Shown here piece by piece: positions 21,665 to 32,979 of a stretch of DNA of 64,000 bases. The number at the start of each line of letters is the position of its first letter. The stretch's first letter is position 1. Made by a program: the position numbers and the translations under genes. The DNA comes from Lumbricus terrestris (Eukaryota > Annelida > Clitellata > Crassiclitellata > Lumbricidae), in the NCBI GenBank assembly GCA_949752735.1, contig OX457036.1, positions 86,373,987-86,437,986 of the forward strand, given 5' to 3'. The notes beneath the pieces are model-generated. The model saw only the letters and a list, made by a program, of their open reading frames with translations, did no database searches and was not told the origin of the DNA.

Positions 21665-22791
21665 CTGTGTTCAGTACAAAACGTCAGCCGAAATGTTTAA
21701 TTATGTGTAATTGTAAACTGGAATAGAGCCGCAACAAGACAAACTAAATACAGACGCCATGAGTGCTACATGCTGTCAGTTGGTTGCGTCGCTACGGTCT
21801 TCATGTAGCAAATTTCGGAGATTTTTCCTCACTGGTTATAATATAAGGCATAGCCCGATAGAAATACCATGTGTTGCTGTATTTAGTCCATATAACTCTG
21901 ACAATCAAACTGAAGGAAAAGGCACAGCACAGAGAGGAGTGGCGTCATTGGAGGTTGGAACCTGCCGAAGGGCAGAGAACCCAAAGAGAGAACTCTGACA
22001 ACGCCAGTGTGAGCTATTATTTGAGTATCCTATATAAACTATCATCCCGCGATCATGCAATAACAAGATTGACTGCCAATAGTCATAAGACCAATGATAG
22101 CAGCAATAGACATAATCGCCACAAGAATGTGTTGGCCGACAGACATAATTATTAAAATACCAAAATAGGCAATGTTAATGATGATAACGATTATTTTGCT
22201 GTTGATGTTGTTGTTGACGATGATGATGCTGATGATGACGACGAGCATAGCAAACCCTAATTAATAGCAGGCTAATTATGTAATTCACAGGTCACGTAGG
22301 CCTAGGGCCTACAACAAATTCTCCACCTCATGGCAATAACGTAAAAATTGAAAATATATAAATACTACAAGTATAACACTCGTCTATAATTCCTGGGTGC
22401 ATAATATATTGATCAGCACTTGAAATGGAATACACATAACTTTATTATAGCTGAAATTTCAAAAAAACTCTCGAAATGGGTATCATTCACAGAATAGTCT
22501 ATCTTCTGACACTTCATAGGCCTATACTAAAGAATTTATATTTCACACATAGTACAATATTATACACCCATGCTTAAGTCATTGCACTCTCATCTGGACC
22601 TCCACTGCAACATATGACACATGCCTAACAAAACTAAATAGATTGTGGAAAAATGCCAAATAAATTATTAATATTAATAACAATAATAAAAACAGCAAAA
22701 AATATTAAAGTGACATGGTAAAAAGTCTAGCATTGATAAAGCTATATGAATTCTAATAGCTGTAAATAATTAGAATGAATAAAGCATTTAC
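21665..22791. other. Gene A intron 13
   Basis: Intron sequence with trinucleotide-rich stretches (GATGAT/GTTGTT, about 22190-22250). Part of it matches the gene B intron at about 62690-62900 (ACCAATGATAGCAGCAATAG versus ACCAATAACAACAATAGC). No gene or bounded mobile element seen. Confidence 0.6.
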
Positions 22792-23100
22792 CACTCGGAC
22801 TTTCTGCGTGCCGTTTTGTGTTTGAACGTCGAGTCTTCCATAGAATAATTCAAAGTCAACTGGACACTGTGAGTCGTTCTGGAGACAGACTGGTTTCGTA
22901 TCCTTTTGTACTAGAACTATATGGCAGGCATTGCACCCATTGAATCCCAAGTGATTTCCTGGTCCAGTGCATCCGTCCTTACAGTTCTCAAAGCACGGTT
23001 CGCATATGCCTGCTGCATTTGCGTACTTGAATGCCGGACATTTAGCACGACAATATAGACCATCACGTACATTACGACATACTTCACAGTCACTCGACTC
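22792..23100 (-). CDS. Gene A exon 13: second copy of the 103-residue Cys-rich module
   Basis: A 309-nt exon, phase 0 at both ends (acceptor AATAG|GAG, donor GTG|GTAAAT). It reads ESSDCEVCRNVRDGLYC, KCPAFKYANAAGICEPC, DGCTGPGNHLGFNGCNAC and ends NGTQKVRV. The pattern matches the last part of EGFR domain IV and the extra Cys-rich region of insect EGFR (DGCTGPG..GFNGC.AC). It differs from exon 12 at about 14 of 103 residues. It can be joined after exon 12 or used instead of it. Confidence 0.9.
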
Positions 23101-23851
23101 CTATTACAAAATGTTTGCAAACACATAATAATTCATCACTGATTAGTTGCTACTAACATTATATATGTTCTATTATAAAAGAGCAAGTGCAAATAATTCT
23201 AGTTCTAATTCTTCTTCTTCTAGCCATTCTGGCGTAGACTATAGCACTATAGCCTACTTTTCTTGTCCAACTGTTGCGAACGTCAAACCTACGAGATGAA
23301 AATGGAACAATGTGGTTACGACGATGTGCGTAGCATCGCCCGAAGTGAGTCACTTTTTGATGAGATTTCAGTTATTTTTTTTAAAGCAACGAGAGCCAAT
23401 AATTTGTTTCGCAGTTAGAGAATATGCTTAGGTTAGATAATATATAGACATTGCAAAATTGTTAAGTCATTATAAACATTAAACCATTTTGATTTTTTTA
23501 ATGACACTAGTTCACATGAACTGCAACCATATTCACCCATCAGTAGCAGCTGTCCAGCATTACCCGTGACAATGCTGACATTGGTTATGATGATGAGGAC
23601 GACGACGACGACGACGATGGTGGTGGTGATGATGATGACGACGACGAAGACGATGGTGGTGATGATGCTGATGACGATCACGATGACGATGATGATGATG
23701 AGGTTGAGGATGGGGAAGATAATGATGATGATGGCAATAATAATTATTACTGTAACAATAGCACATCAAAGTAAAATGGTAAAATGTCATGCATTAATAA
23801 AGCAATATGAATGGTAATGACTGTATCTTATGAGACTCATGAATAATTTAC
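23101..23851. other. Gene A intron 12 with a GAT/GAC-rich microsatellite
   Basis: A 751-bp intron between the twin exons. At about 23575-23735 it has a GATGATGAC-type simple repeat. The 170 bp next to exon 13 are nearly the same as those next to exon 12 (24161-24330), so the duplicated unit of about 1060 bp included intron sequence. Confidence 0.8.
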
Positions 23852-24160
23852 CGATAGGACTTTCTTCGTGCCGTTTTCTGCTTCAAGGTCTAGTCGTCCA
23901 TAGAATAGCTCGAAGTCATCGGGACACTGTGAGTCGTTCTGGAGACAGACTGGTTTCGTATCCTTTTGTACCAGGACTAGATGGCAGGCATTGCACCCAT
24001 TGAATCCCAAGTGATCCCCGGGTCCAGTGCATCCGTCCTTACAATCATCAAAGCATGGTTCGCATATGCCGGATGCATTGGCGTACTTGAATGCCGGACA
24101 TTTAGCACGACAATATGGACCATCACGAACATTACGACATACTTCGCAGTCGCTCGACTC
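23852..24160 (-). CDS. Gene A exon 12: first copy of the 103-residue Cys-rich module
   Basis: A 309-nt exon, phase 0-0 (acceptor TCATAG|GAG, donor TCG|GTAAAT). It reads ESSDCEVCRNVRDGPYC, KCPAFKYANASGICEPC, DGCTGPGDHLGFNGCNAC, DFELFYGRLD and ends NGTKKVLS. Same family as exon 13. It continues exon 11 (DSCVGG) to form the domain IV disulfide pattern C..CRNV.DG.YC...CP seen in ErbB proteins. Confidence 0.9.
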
Positions 24161-24365
24161 CTATGACAAAATGTTTGCAAACACATAATAATTCATCACT
24201 GATTAGTTGCTACTAACATTATATATGTTCTATTATAAAACAGCAATTGCAAATAATTCTAGTTCTAATTCTTCTTCTTCTAGTCATCCTGCCGCATACT
24301 TTTCCTGTCCAATCTGTTGCAATAATCGCAAGATGACGATGAAACAATATATTTCTGACGATGTA

Positions 24366-24590
24366 CAGGGTGGGCCAAAATAGTGCCCTAAGATTTTTGC
24401 CAATATCTTTGTCAAACGAAGGAATTTCTAAATGCGATTTTACAGGCTTAAAAGCAATTCATATAGGCCTAAGTGAACAGGTCAAATTTCACCAAAATAT
24501 TTCAAACAGAACAAAATGTTATTATTATTATAATTATTATTATTATTATCTTTTAAACCCGAGCTAGGTATGATCCATCAGGTGATATAA
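24366..24590 (+). mobile_element. Fragment of a Tc1/mariner-like element (one end)
   Basis: Starts CAGGGTGGGCCAAAATAGTG, a mariner-type terminus. The matching opposite end of the same family, TTTTGGCCCACCCTG, occurs separately near 53137. Only one end is present here, followed by ATT repeats and decayed sequence up to about 24890, including (TTA)n at about 24787-24863. Confidence 0.5.
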
Positions 24591-24815
24591 AACTTGTCCG
24601 GAGACAGAAAAAATGGGATTATTATTTTTTACCCGAGGTATCTAGGATCCCTCGGGATTTCAAGAAAAGTATGCTTGAATCTGTTTTATAATTTTTTTCT
24701 TTATGCCCGAGGTATTTAAAATCCCTCGCGAACTTCGCTTCTAACTACTGCTATAAAACCCGTCCGGAATGGCCCTATTCGTACATAATTATTATTATTA
24801 TTATTATTATTATTA

Positions 24816-24863
<48 letters not shown>

Positions 24864-24889
24864 TTATTATTATTGGGGGGGTCCCGTAG

Positions 24890-26083
24890 CTCAGTGGTGA
24901 GAGCGCTGGTCGTTAAACTGAGAGTCAGCCGCGCGGACCCGGGTTCAAGCCTCGCTCAGGGCAAAAATTTATTTGAATTTTCTGTTAGCTGCCGCTGGCG
25001 CTTTGCTGATGTGTTGCTTGACTCGGGTTCTGCTAAAAAATAAAGATAGCCCCTCCCACTTCTGGCTTGGCCGACTAGAAGTGATCCAGTACTTAGGCCA
25101 TTAGTTAAGTTACCGAACCCCGTAGCTCAGTGGTGAGAGCGCTGGTCGTTAAACTGAGAGTCAGCCGCGCGGACCCGGGTTCAAGCCTCGCTCAGGGCAA
25201 AAATTTATTTGAATTTTCTGTTAGCTGCCGCTGGCGCTTTGCTGATGTGTTGCTTGACTCGGGTTCTGCTAAAAAATAAAGATAGCCCCTCCCACTTCTG
25301 GCTTGGCCGACTAGAAGTGATCCAGTACTTAGGCCATTAGTTAAGTTACCGAACCCACTGCTGTAAAGCCGATCTGCGTGTCGTGCTACAGTGGGCCGTA
25401 TTTCGTATAACATGTACTTGTGATCGTTCTGCGGTGTGTCCCGTAGCTCAGTGGTGAGAGCGCTGGTCGTTAAACTGAGAGTCAGCCGCGCGGACCCGGG
25501 TTCAAGCCTCGCTCAGGGCAAAAATTTATTTGAATTTTCTGTTAGCTGCCGCTGGCGCTTTGCTGATGTGTTGCTTGACTCGGGTTCTGCTAAAAAATAA
25601 AGATAGCCCCTCCCACTTCTGGCTTGGCCGACTAGAAGTGATCCAGTACTTAGGCCATTAGTTAAGTTACCGAACCCACTGCTGTAAAGCCGATCTGCGT
25701 GTCGTGCTACAGTGGGCCGTATTTCGTATAACATGTACTTGTGATCGTTCTGCGGTGTGTCCCGTAGCTCAGTGGTGAGAGCGCTGGTCGTTAAACTGAG
25801 AGTCAGCCGCGCGGACCCGGGTTCAAGCCTCGCTCAGGGCAAAAATTTATTTGAATTTTCTGTTAGCTGCCGCTGGCGCTTTGCTGATGTGTTGCTTGAC
25901 TCGGGTTCTGCTAAAAAATAAAGATAGCCCCTCCCACTTCTGGCTTGGCCGACTAGAAGTGATCCAGTACTTAGGCCATTAGTTAAGTTACCGAACCCAC
26001 TGCTGTAAAGCCGATCTGCGTGTCGTGCTACAGTGGGCCGTATTTCGTATAACATGTACTTGTGATCGTTCTGCGGTGTGTCA
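24890..26083 (+). repeat. Tandem array of a tRNA-derived SINE (family 2), four units
   Basis: Units start near 24890, 25118, 25439 and 25760. The last three have a period of 321 bp and appear identical; the first lacks the final ~93 bp. Each begins TCCCGTAGCTCAGTGGTGAG (A box), has GGTTCAAGCCTC (B box), and an identical 240-bp body ending GATCGTTCTGCGGTGTGTC. A 73-codon minus-strand frame inside each unit is a by-product. A diverged single copy is at 48985-49290. SINEs rarely lie head to tail with no tail between, so this looks like recent unequal exchange. Confidence 0.9.
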
Positions 26084-26104
26084 GATTGAGTTATTAAAAA
26101 GAAA

Positions 26105-26143
26105 ATATTATTATCATTATTATATTATTATTGTTATTATTAC

Positions 26144-26233
<90 letters not shown>

Positions 26234-26250
26234 CATTCCTCATCTTTATC
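26105..26250. repeat. (ATT)n microsatellite
   Basis: About 140 bp of nearly pure ATT repeat directly after the SINE array, probably grown from the SINE tail. Confidence 0.95.
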
Positions 26251-26348
26251 ATTAAATGGTTCAGCCATTATAAACATCATAAAAATTAAATGAAAGATTA
26301 TTTTATTGTTTAGTGACACCAGTTTACATAAACTGCAACCATATTTAC

Positions 26349-26560
26349 CCCTCCAACGCAGCTGTCCAGACATTCTTCGTGACAGTGTTGACATTGATTA
26401 ATACCGTTGACTTCTTCAGCATATAAACCCTTCTGAAATTGACATGACTCAACGCAAGTACGACCGAAGCGATAGCCAGCGCAAAATCGACAGTCTTCGT
26501 TCGTTGGACCCCAACATCCATCGGAGGTGCACTGGCTGGAGCATACTTTTCCATTTGGTT
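26349..26560 (-). CDS. Gene A exon 11: Cys-rich domain IV, first part
   Basis: The acceptor TTCCTTACAG|AA (phase 1) and the donor GGAGGG|GTAAAT (phase 0) bound 212 nt. It reads EPNGKVCSSQCTSDGCWGP, TNEDCRFCAGYRFGRTC, then CQHCHEECLDSCVGG. It matches EGFR domain IV ([28 protein letters not shown]..GREC). All Cys positions of the first furin-like units are kept. Confidence 0.93.
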
Positions 26561-26716
26561 CTGTAAGGAAGCATGAGACGGGAAATTTCTTTCAAGAAGT
26601 AGGCTATTATGTCATAGTTGCAGATGTATGCATTACCACCATTTCGCAGTCTAATATTAGCCATGTCATTTAAATTATGTCATGTCATTTGTAACAGCGG
26701 ATTGAGCAACTAACAG

Positions 26717-27179
26717 GGTGGGTGTCACAAAATAGAGTATTCCCTCCGCTAATAATCTTTTTCCCAGAAGAAGAAAAACTGAAAAGGCCACTTCCACGCG
26801 TGTTTATATTTGCAAATTAACTTTCATTTTCTTTGTTGGGAACAATGTCACTAACAGGTATGTTTTTTCTTAATAGATAATTTTGTTTGCTTTGGTTTTA
26901 GAGCACTTAGAAAGTGTATAACATTCAAAAACACTTAGATTCACCAACTAAATTCGAGTTGCCTTTCTATGTAGGCTACATGGCATAGGACACTTAAAAC
27001 ACTTTAAACACTTTACATTTTGATTGCAAAAAAGATTTTCAATTTTACGATAGAATGAAAAAGATTTTCAATAATTGCGATAGAATGGTCTATCCCCGGA
27101 TACTCTTTTTAGACTATACCCGGCATATTCCATCCCTCGTATAGCTTTGTGCGGGGATAGAATATCTCGTGACACCGGC
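26717..27179. mobile_element. Non-autonomous TIR element, GGTGTCAC family, copy 1
   Basis: Ends GGTGGGTGTCACAAAATAGA and ..ATATCTCGTGACACCGGCC are inverted. The inside, with many AGTG..TTTAAG-type words, is homologous in opposite orientation to 41763-42207. No target duplication could be fixed. Confidence 0.6.
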
Positions 27180-27239
27180 CTGAGGCACGGGCAAAGCAGG
27201 CAGTTAGCTGGGGCGCGACAATGTGGGGCGTCTATTTAA

Positions 27240-28800
27240 CAATGAGATGCATTCGACACCACCTCCGCTGCATTCGACACCACCTCCGCTGCATTCGACA
27301 CCACCTCCGCTGCATTCGACACCATCTCCGCTGCATTCGACACCATCGATCACAGTCTCCTTCTTAATCGACTCTCTTCTTCCTTTGGCGTCTCTGGCAC
27401 TGCTCTACTCTGGTTCGAGTCCTACTTGTCTTCCAGATCTTTCTCTGTTAAAGCCTCCAGTCACTGTTCGAAACCTCTTCCACTATCTTGCGGCGTTCCT
27501 CAAGGTTCCGTCCTGGGTCCACTCCTCTTCATTCTCTACACCACTCCTTTAAGTCATCTCATAAAATCCTCGTCTGTTGACCACCATCTCTATGCAGACG
27601 ACACCCAACTCTTCATATCCTTTTCCCCAGGCTCTTTCTCCACCTCCATTGCTAAACTTCTCAATGTGGTCAATCTGATCTCTCAATGGATGTCGTCCAA
27701 CCTCCTCTGCCTCAACCCCTCCAAAACAGAGTTCATTATTCTAGGCCTTCCTGACCAAATCAAGAAAATCCCTGACCCTTCAATACACCTATCGACTAAC
27801 TCTTCATCTCTTACCTTCACCTCTGATGCTCCGGTCCGCAATCTTGGTGTAATGTTTGATTCACACCTCTCCTTCTCTAACCACATCTCTAATCTATCGC
27901 GCTCCTGCTTCATGCACATCCGGGACCTCCGACGCATCCGACCCATGCTTGATTTCAAAACTGCTTCCACCATTGCTACGTCCATCGTCCACTCAAAGCT
28001 TGACTATTGCAATTCCCTGTTCTTAAACCTTGATTCCACACAACTTAAGCGCCTCCAACTCATACAAAATTCTCTTGCTAGAGCCGTCACCAGAACACCA
28101 AGACATCATCACATCACCCCCATCCTCAAGTCTCTTCACTGGTTGAAAATCCCAGAGCGAATTCACTACAAAGTTCTCTCCTTAACATACAACTCCTTAC
28201 AATGCTCCCAGCCCAGATATCTTCGCGAACTGTTCACCATCCAGCCTACCCGTTCTACCCGATCATCCGCCTGCCTTACACTCTCTCGACCGCCGGTCAC
28301 AAGTCATCTCAAGTTCTCCAACCGAGCCATATCCAACTCAGCACCACGCCTTTGGAATGATCTGCCTGCTGAGTTCCGATCCTTTTCAGTTCCTACTCCA
28401 TCATTACTAATCACACACCATCACCTTCCTCAGGCTCCTCTATCCATCACACCTCGGGCCTTTCACTCGAAACTAAAGACACTCCTGTTCAAGAACTCTT
28501 ATCCTGTTTCACCTGATCCCCCACCCTCCAATTCCCGGCTCAGACGACACCCACCTTAGTAGCTGTTCCACACCTCTGATCATACGGTACCTCGACCCGG
28601 ACCACCATGGACTACTCTTACGGACAACCCTTTTGACTCAACGCATTTGATCCTGATCCTATGGTAACTCGACCCGAACCACCACGGACTACTCTCACGG
28701 ACAACCCTCCTAACTCAACGCAGCGCTCGTGAATAAGCCGGTGCCCCGCGCTTGGCTTTCCAGTGGCGCTTTAGAAAATAGGAGATTACGATTACGATTA
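27240..28800 (+). pseudogene. 5'-truncated CR1/L2-type LINE
   Basis: One plus-strand frame runs from about 27245 to a stop at 28559. It contains the reverse transcriptase blocks AFDTIDHSLL, CGVPQGSVLGPLLF, LYADDTQLF (catalytic YADD near 27587) and LGVMFDSHLSF, followed by HSKLDYCNSLF, SLHWLKIPERIHYKVL and APRLWNDLP. The 3' end carries a GATTACGATTACGA tail. The endonuclease and 5' part are missing. A 21-bp repeat of the AFDT codons lies at its start. It sits in gene A intron 10. Confidence 0.9.
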
Positions 28801-28861
28801 CGAACAAGAAATGTGTAAAACTTTTATGTTTTTCATTTTGATGGACATTGTTACAATTCTA

Positions 28862-28985
28862 TCGATCGTTTGAAGTCAGGTTTTTCTTATATTATATTAT
28901 ATTACATTATATTATATTACATTACATTACATTATATTATTATATAATATGATATAATATAATATATTATGATATAATATAGTGT
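28862..28985. repeat. AT-rich simple repeat (TATTA/ATATAATAT)
   Basis: Consists of TTATATTATATTACATTA-type steps followed by their inverse, so it can fold back on itself. Nothing else seen. Confidence 0.85.
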
Positions 28986-29089
28986 CGATAAACAGCATCC
29001 ATACCAATTATAATCACAAATAATTATGTGTGATTATAATTGTTATGTATTCTATCTATGGACACAATTCCGATTTTTCACACACGTAC

Positions 29090-29376
29090 CGCAATAGTGT
29101 GTTTTATTTCCGTTGGCTCTCATAGATATCTTTCGTGTTGGGTTGGCGATGATCTGCGTCCAGTTGATGCTGTCGACGTAGCAGAGGTTGGAATTGAACC
29201 AAATATTTACCCGTCCGTCATCAATCCTCTCCAGTGACACTAAACCCAGACGCTCCAGATGCTGGTTACTCTCGATTACTACGTCGCCTCTTGTGATCTC
29301 TTTCAGAGATGTTAGTCCCAACTCGACGAGCCCCGTAGACATAATAAAGATAGCAAGCTCTTCTCTGGTGTAAGTG
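29090..29376 (-). CDS. Gene A exon 10: second half of L domain 2
   Basis: The acceptor CTGTATCAG|C (phase 2) and the donor TTGCG|GTACGT (phase 1) bound 287 nt. It reads TYTREELAIFIM, GLVELGLTSLKEITRGDVVI, then SNLCYVDSINWTQII and THYC. The EGFR counterpart is [20 protein letters not shown]...LCYANTINWKKLF. Compared with human EGFR it holds an extra strand-like repeat (LERLGLVSLERIDDGRVNIW), so this L domain is one repeat longer. Confidence 0.92.
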
Positions 29377-29434
29377 CTGATACAGTCACATTTCAGGTGC
29401 ACAGTTTTTGTAAGAAAAATAAATAAATAAATAA

Positions 29435-29660
29435 TAATAATAATTATAATAATAATAGCAATATATGTTATTTAATTAAACGCCTGCAAACACACTGTGA
29501 TGTACACCTAGAGGTGATGAAACAATCTTAATTTACATCAATCTTAGCTACGGTACTAACAGAACAGACAGTCTGCAATACACGGCGCAAATACCAGCCT
29601 GCAAAGCTCGTCTGTTCCATGGGAGCTTCGGGGATCGAACTCAGCTAGGTGTCACGTTAT
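29435..29660 (-). repeat. tRNA-derived SINE (family 3), truncated copy
   Basis: Shares AATTAAACGCCTGCAA, GAACAGACAG and CCTGCAAAGC with the fuller copy at 30930-31165 in the same orientation. The tRNA-like head is missing or decayed. Confidence 0.65.
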
Positions 29661-30084
29661 AAAGTCTCTTCCCGATACAAAGTCTCCTTAAGCAGAGTCT
29701 CCCTCTGGCTGAAACTCTGTATTGGAAAAAATTTTCTGATATAGAAGTATAAAAGAGTTTTTGTTAAATAATTTAAAAACTAACGGTTTAACCAGCTCGT
29801 CTATAAATTTTATGCGACTGCATGTTGCCCACTTCACGCTGAACGGGGGATGACTTTGCTTCGTCGACGGAGGCGATACACTCTCCCCCACCCCAAGACT
29901 TTATTTCAGCAGAATATACTATTCAGGACGAATTTATTCTGAAACAGATCCGCCTCTCCCCCTCCTCCACTGAAGGCATTGCAATCAACCCCTGGCAATC
30001 CACATGCAAGTTGTTTTGCGATTTCAATGTCCATGAAACTTATGATCTAGACTTGAAATCCAAATATGACTTAACCTGACCACC

Positions 30085-30415
30085 AATTTTGTGAAGCGTC
30101 TCAAATATAGGCTACACAACTTCCTAAGATTAACTGGAGAAAATCATCCGGAAAAGCGACTGAATTGGATGGAACACGTGCTACGAATGGACGAGGATAG
30201 GAGAGCCAACCAAGCAGTGAAATGGGTTCTCGAGGGGAGACCTGGGCGGGGAAGAAAGAATTATTGGAAGGAGGCCGTACGTGAGGATCCATAGTGTCTG
30301 GAGATGACGTGGGAGAACTCATTAAACGTGGCGATAATCAGAGGAGAATGGAGAAACTTCCTCCCGGACGTGCAGTCGTGCACGGGAAGCACTAAGGTAC
30401 GGTATAAGGTAAAGT
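30085..30415 (+). pseudogene. LINE ORF2 3' remnant
   Basis: The frame reads RLNWMEHVLRMDEDRRANQA, VKWVLEGRPGRGRKNYWKEAV, then GDNQRRMEKLP-type text with breaks. The pattern W.GHV.RM..DR...A..W...G.R.RGRP...W matches the conserved C-terminus of many RTE/CR1-like LINE proteins. It lies in gene A intron 9. Confidence 0.75.
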
Positions 30416-30502
30416 CATAGGATTAAGCACTTAGACGTTAATAAATGCTACCACGCCGAGGCAATCTCTTCTGACAAAGTAGAAGCAAATGAAAACACAT
30501 AC

Positions 30503-30652
30503 TCTAGAAGTGTTCTGCCGCTCACAACCTGTAGATTTCTTAAAAATGAAAGCGTGTTGATGTCTGGATGAATTCCATAAACCATCAAGTAACCTGTGAT
30601 CTCCTCCACGCTCTCAAATACGTCCAGATCAGATACGTCGGTAAGAGGATAT
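30503..30652 (-). CDS. Gene A exon 9: first half of L domain 2
   Basis: The acceptor TTTGAAG|A and the donor CTAGA|GTATGT bound 150 nt (phase 2 to phase 2). It reads YPLTDVSDLDVFESVEEITG, YLMVYGIHPDINTLSFLRNL and QVVSGRTLL. EGFR has [25 protein letters not shown]...FENLEIIRGRT. Both junctions match exons 8 and 10. Confidence 0.93.
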
Positions 30653-30885
30653 CTTCAAACAAGCAAAGCGAATTCGTAAACTCGAAATTTCTAAAGCGCT
30701 CCTCGAAAGCCAAGCGCTGGGCACCAGCTTATTCACCGGCAGGCAGGCATAACAGATAGGCCTACGCATTGTCAGATGTGTTGAAGATGAACTTTGATTA
30801 GAATCAGAGTTAGGCGTGCTTGTTCATATGAATCGACAATGTGGAAACATGGTGCCAAAATTTCATGTAGGCTAGGTCTATCACC

Positions 30886-32252
30886 CATGGGCGCCCGCAT
30901 AAATTTTCGCAGGGGGGTCAAAAATGTTAAAAATAATAATAATATTTTTTCTTTAATTAAACGCCTGCAAGACGCACTGCGCTTTACATTTACAGGTTAT
31001 GCAGTAATCTTAATTAAACTTAACTACAAACTGAACAGACAGCTTTGTAATTACACGGCGCCAATGGCAGCCTACAAAGCAAATCCGCCCAACGGGGGCT
31101 CGAACTCACTACCTCTCGCACTCATGGCCAGCGTGTTAACCACTACTCTACCGGGCCCCCCCGTTACGATAGTCACGATTAAATTTTGTAGTAGCAAGAG
31201 CTTGAAAATGCAATGCTGTATGGAAATTAGGAATACGGGTATTTTTCAAAGAGGTTTCTTATGCAAATTTCTCAGTTTCATTTTGTGCATAATTTTCAAT
31301 ATGAATAGTTTCCTTGGAAATTTGTTACAAATCAAATAGCAGATCTATGTTAAAAAGTAGTTTCCTAAAGGTGCGCTATATAATTCCATAGAATGAACGA
31401 ATGACTAAATAAACGAAAAAGGTGTCCGTTTGCAAGGGGCAATTGCTCCTTTAGCTGCTTCTAAAGCGCCACTCGAAAGCCAATCGCAGGGCACCAGCAA
31501 TTTCACATGTTCTGCATCGAGTCAGAAGCCTATTCCCAAGAGCAGTCAGAAAGAGGTCCGAGTCTGGTACCCAGAGGGTCAGTGTAACTGTTAATGCGGG
31601 TGTCGTTTAGGAAGGTGGAGGATCTGAGGATCAGATGAGTGTGGGTATCAATTATTTTTAACAGATCTCTTTGTCAGTTTTGGGTTTAAATCCTGAGGCG
31701 TGATAACCAGAGCCAAGTTTATCTACAGTTTGACCTCCCTGGATTCTGTACTGGCAGCTTGCTAAATGGACACAATGGAGCCTGGCTTATAGCGGACTTG
31801 GTTTATATAATTACAATGCTGGTGAATAAGCAGATCTCCCTGATGAAATTTCAGTGTACTTTGAGAAATTTTCAAATTTTTGCGTCAGTATTTAATTTTG
31901 TGCAGTTGTGATTAATTGCATTAAGCTTACAGCTGGATTCCACTTAAGTAGGCCATAATCGATAGGCCTGCTGTTTGCATGGGTGCCCACAGGACTGTCA
32001 GGAAGGTTGAAAGCCAACGGACATTGTTACAGTTTTTAGAAAGAGCTTGAACATGCAAGGCAGAAAGTTATAAAAGCATGTTTATTTCTATAGAGATCTC
32101 TAAATGTGGATTTCTGACTTTCATTGTCTGTATCAGTCGTATCAATGGTGAATTAATGCAAAGAAATTTGTTAAAAACCCAAAAGTAGTAGTTAAAAAAA
32201 CATAGGTTTCAATTTTCCAGGGGGGGGCAAGGGGGGCATGCGGGCGCCCATG
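30886..32252. mobile_element. hAT-type transposon, CATGGGCGCCCG family, copy 1 (1367 bp)
   Basis: Ends CATGGGCGCCCGCA and TGCGGGCGCCCATG are perfect inverted repeats. The 8-bp target duplication CTATCACC is perfect (30878-30885, 32253-32260). Inside are a SINE (30930-31165) and a segment also found, in opposite orientation, in the copy at 51029-52149. No transposase recognised. Confidence 0.9.
30930..31165 (-). repeat. tRNA-derived SINE (family 3), fuller copy
   Basis: On the minus strand it starts GGGGGCCCGGTAGAGTAGTG (A box) and contains GAGTTCGAGCCCCCG (B box). It ends with AATAATAATAATTT-type tail at about 30930. It sits inside the hAT element 30886-32252. Confidence 0.8.
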
Positions 32253-32979
32253 CTATCACCTTATTCTACACCAAAGATGCGGATGAAAGATCAGCTTCTT
32301 ACTAGACGAACGGCAAATTTCAGTAAATTACTAAGAGCATCGTAACTGCAACAGAATGTAACTATACATTTGTGACGTGACTCTCGATAGTCGTTCAGAG
32401 GTCGCATGTTCTGAGTTTACCGTACAAAATGAGTCGAAATGGAATTTCGTGCAAGCCACAAGTGACGCTGAGAGTTTGATGCGCAGAAGTTAGCATGCGT
32501 CAGCGCTAGGTGGAAGGATCATTCAAGACGAAGACCAGTGGTTCTCAAAGTTTATGTATAATTATATTATGTATATGAACATTTATATAGCGCCTTACAA
32601 TAGCCTCACGAAGTGGTGGACCGACACCGGTCCGTGGAGTAGCCTTCTAATCACCCGTCCGTGGAGGAGAGTTCAAAATAAATTGTAATTTTTAAAATCT
32701 ATATTTTATTTCTTTTCCTGGTTACATGGCACTGTGTTTAACTTTTATTTGGGGCACTCATTTCCTATATTCAAGCTCAATTTTAATTAGGCATAATGTG
32801 TCATTAGCAAGGCATATATTTTTTCAAGTCCACTTTCTATAACAAAATCAAATTCATTTCTAATCTAGTCTGGGATCTTGAGTTCAACTTTTAAAAATGT
32901 GAGCGTACGACAATTAAATTGGGAAATAAATTAAACGCTGCTAAGGATATACTTTAATTATTGAAACAAACCATAATAG

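Noticed and set aside
24890..24965. Functional tRNA gene
   Set aside because: A and B boxes are present but the stem pairing is poor and a SINE body follows; it belongs to a repeated family.
25192..26055. Three identical 73-codon frames as a gene family
   Set aside because: They lie inside tandem SINE units, on the antisense strand of the tRNA-derived repeat.
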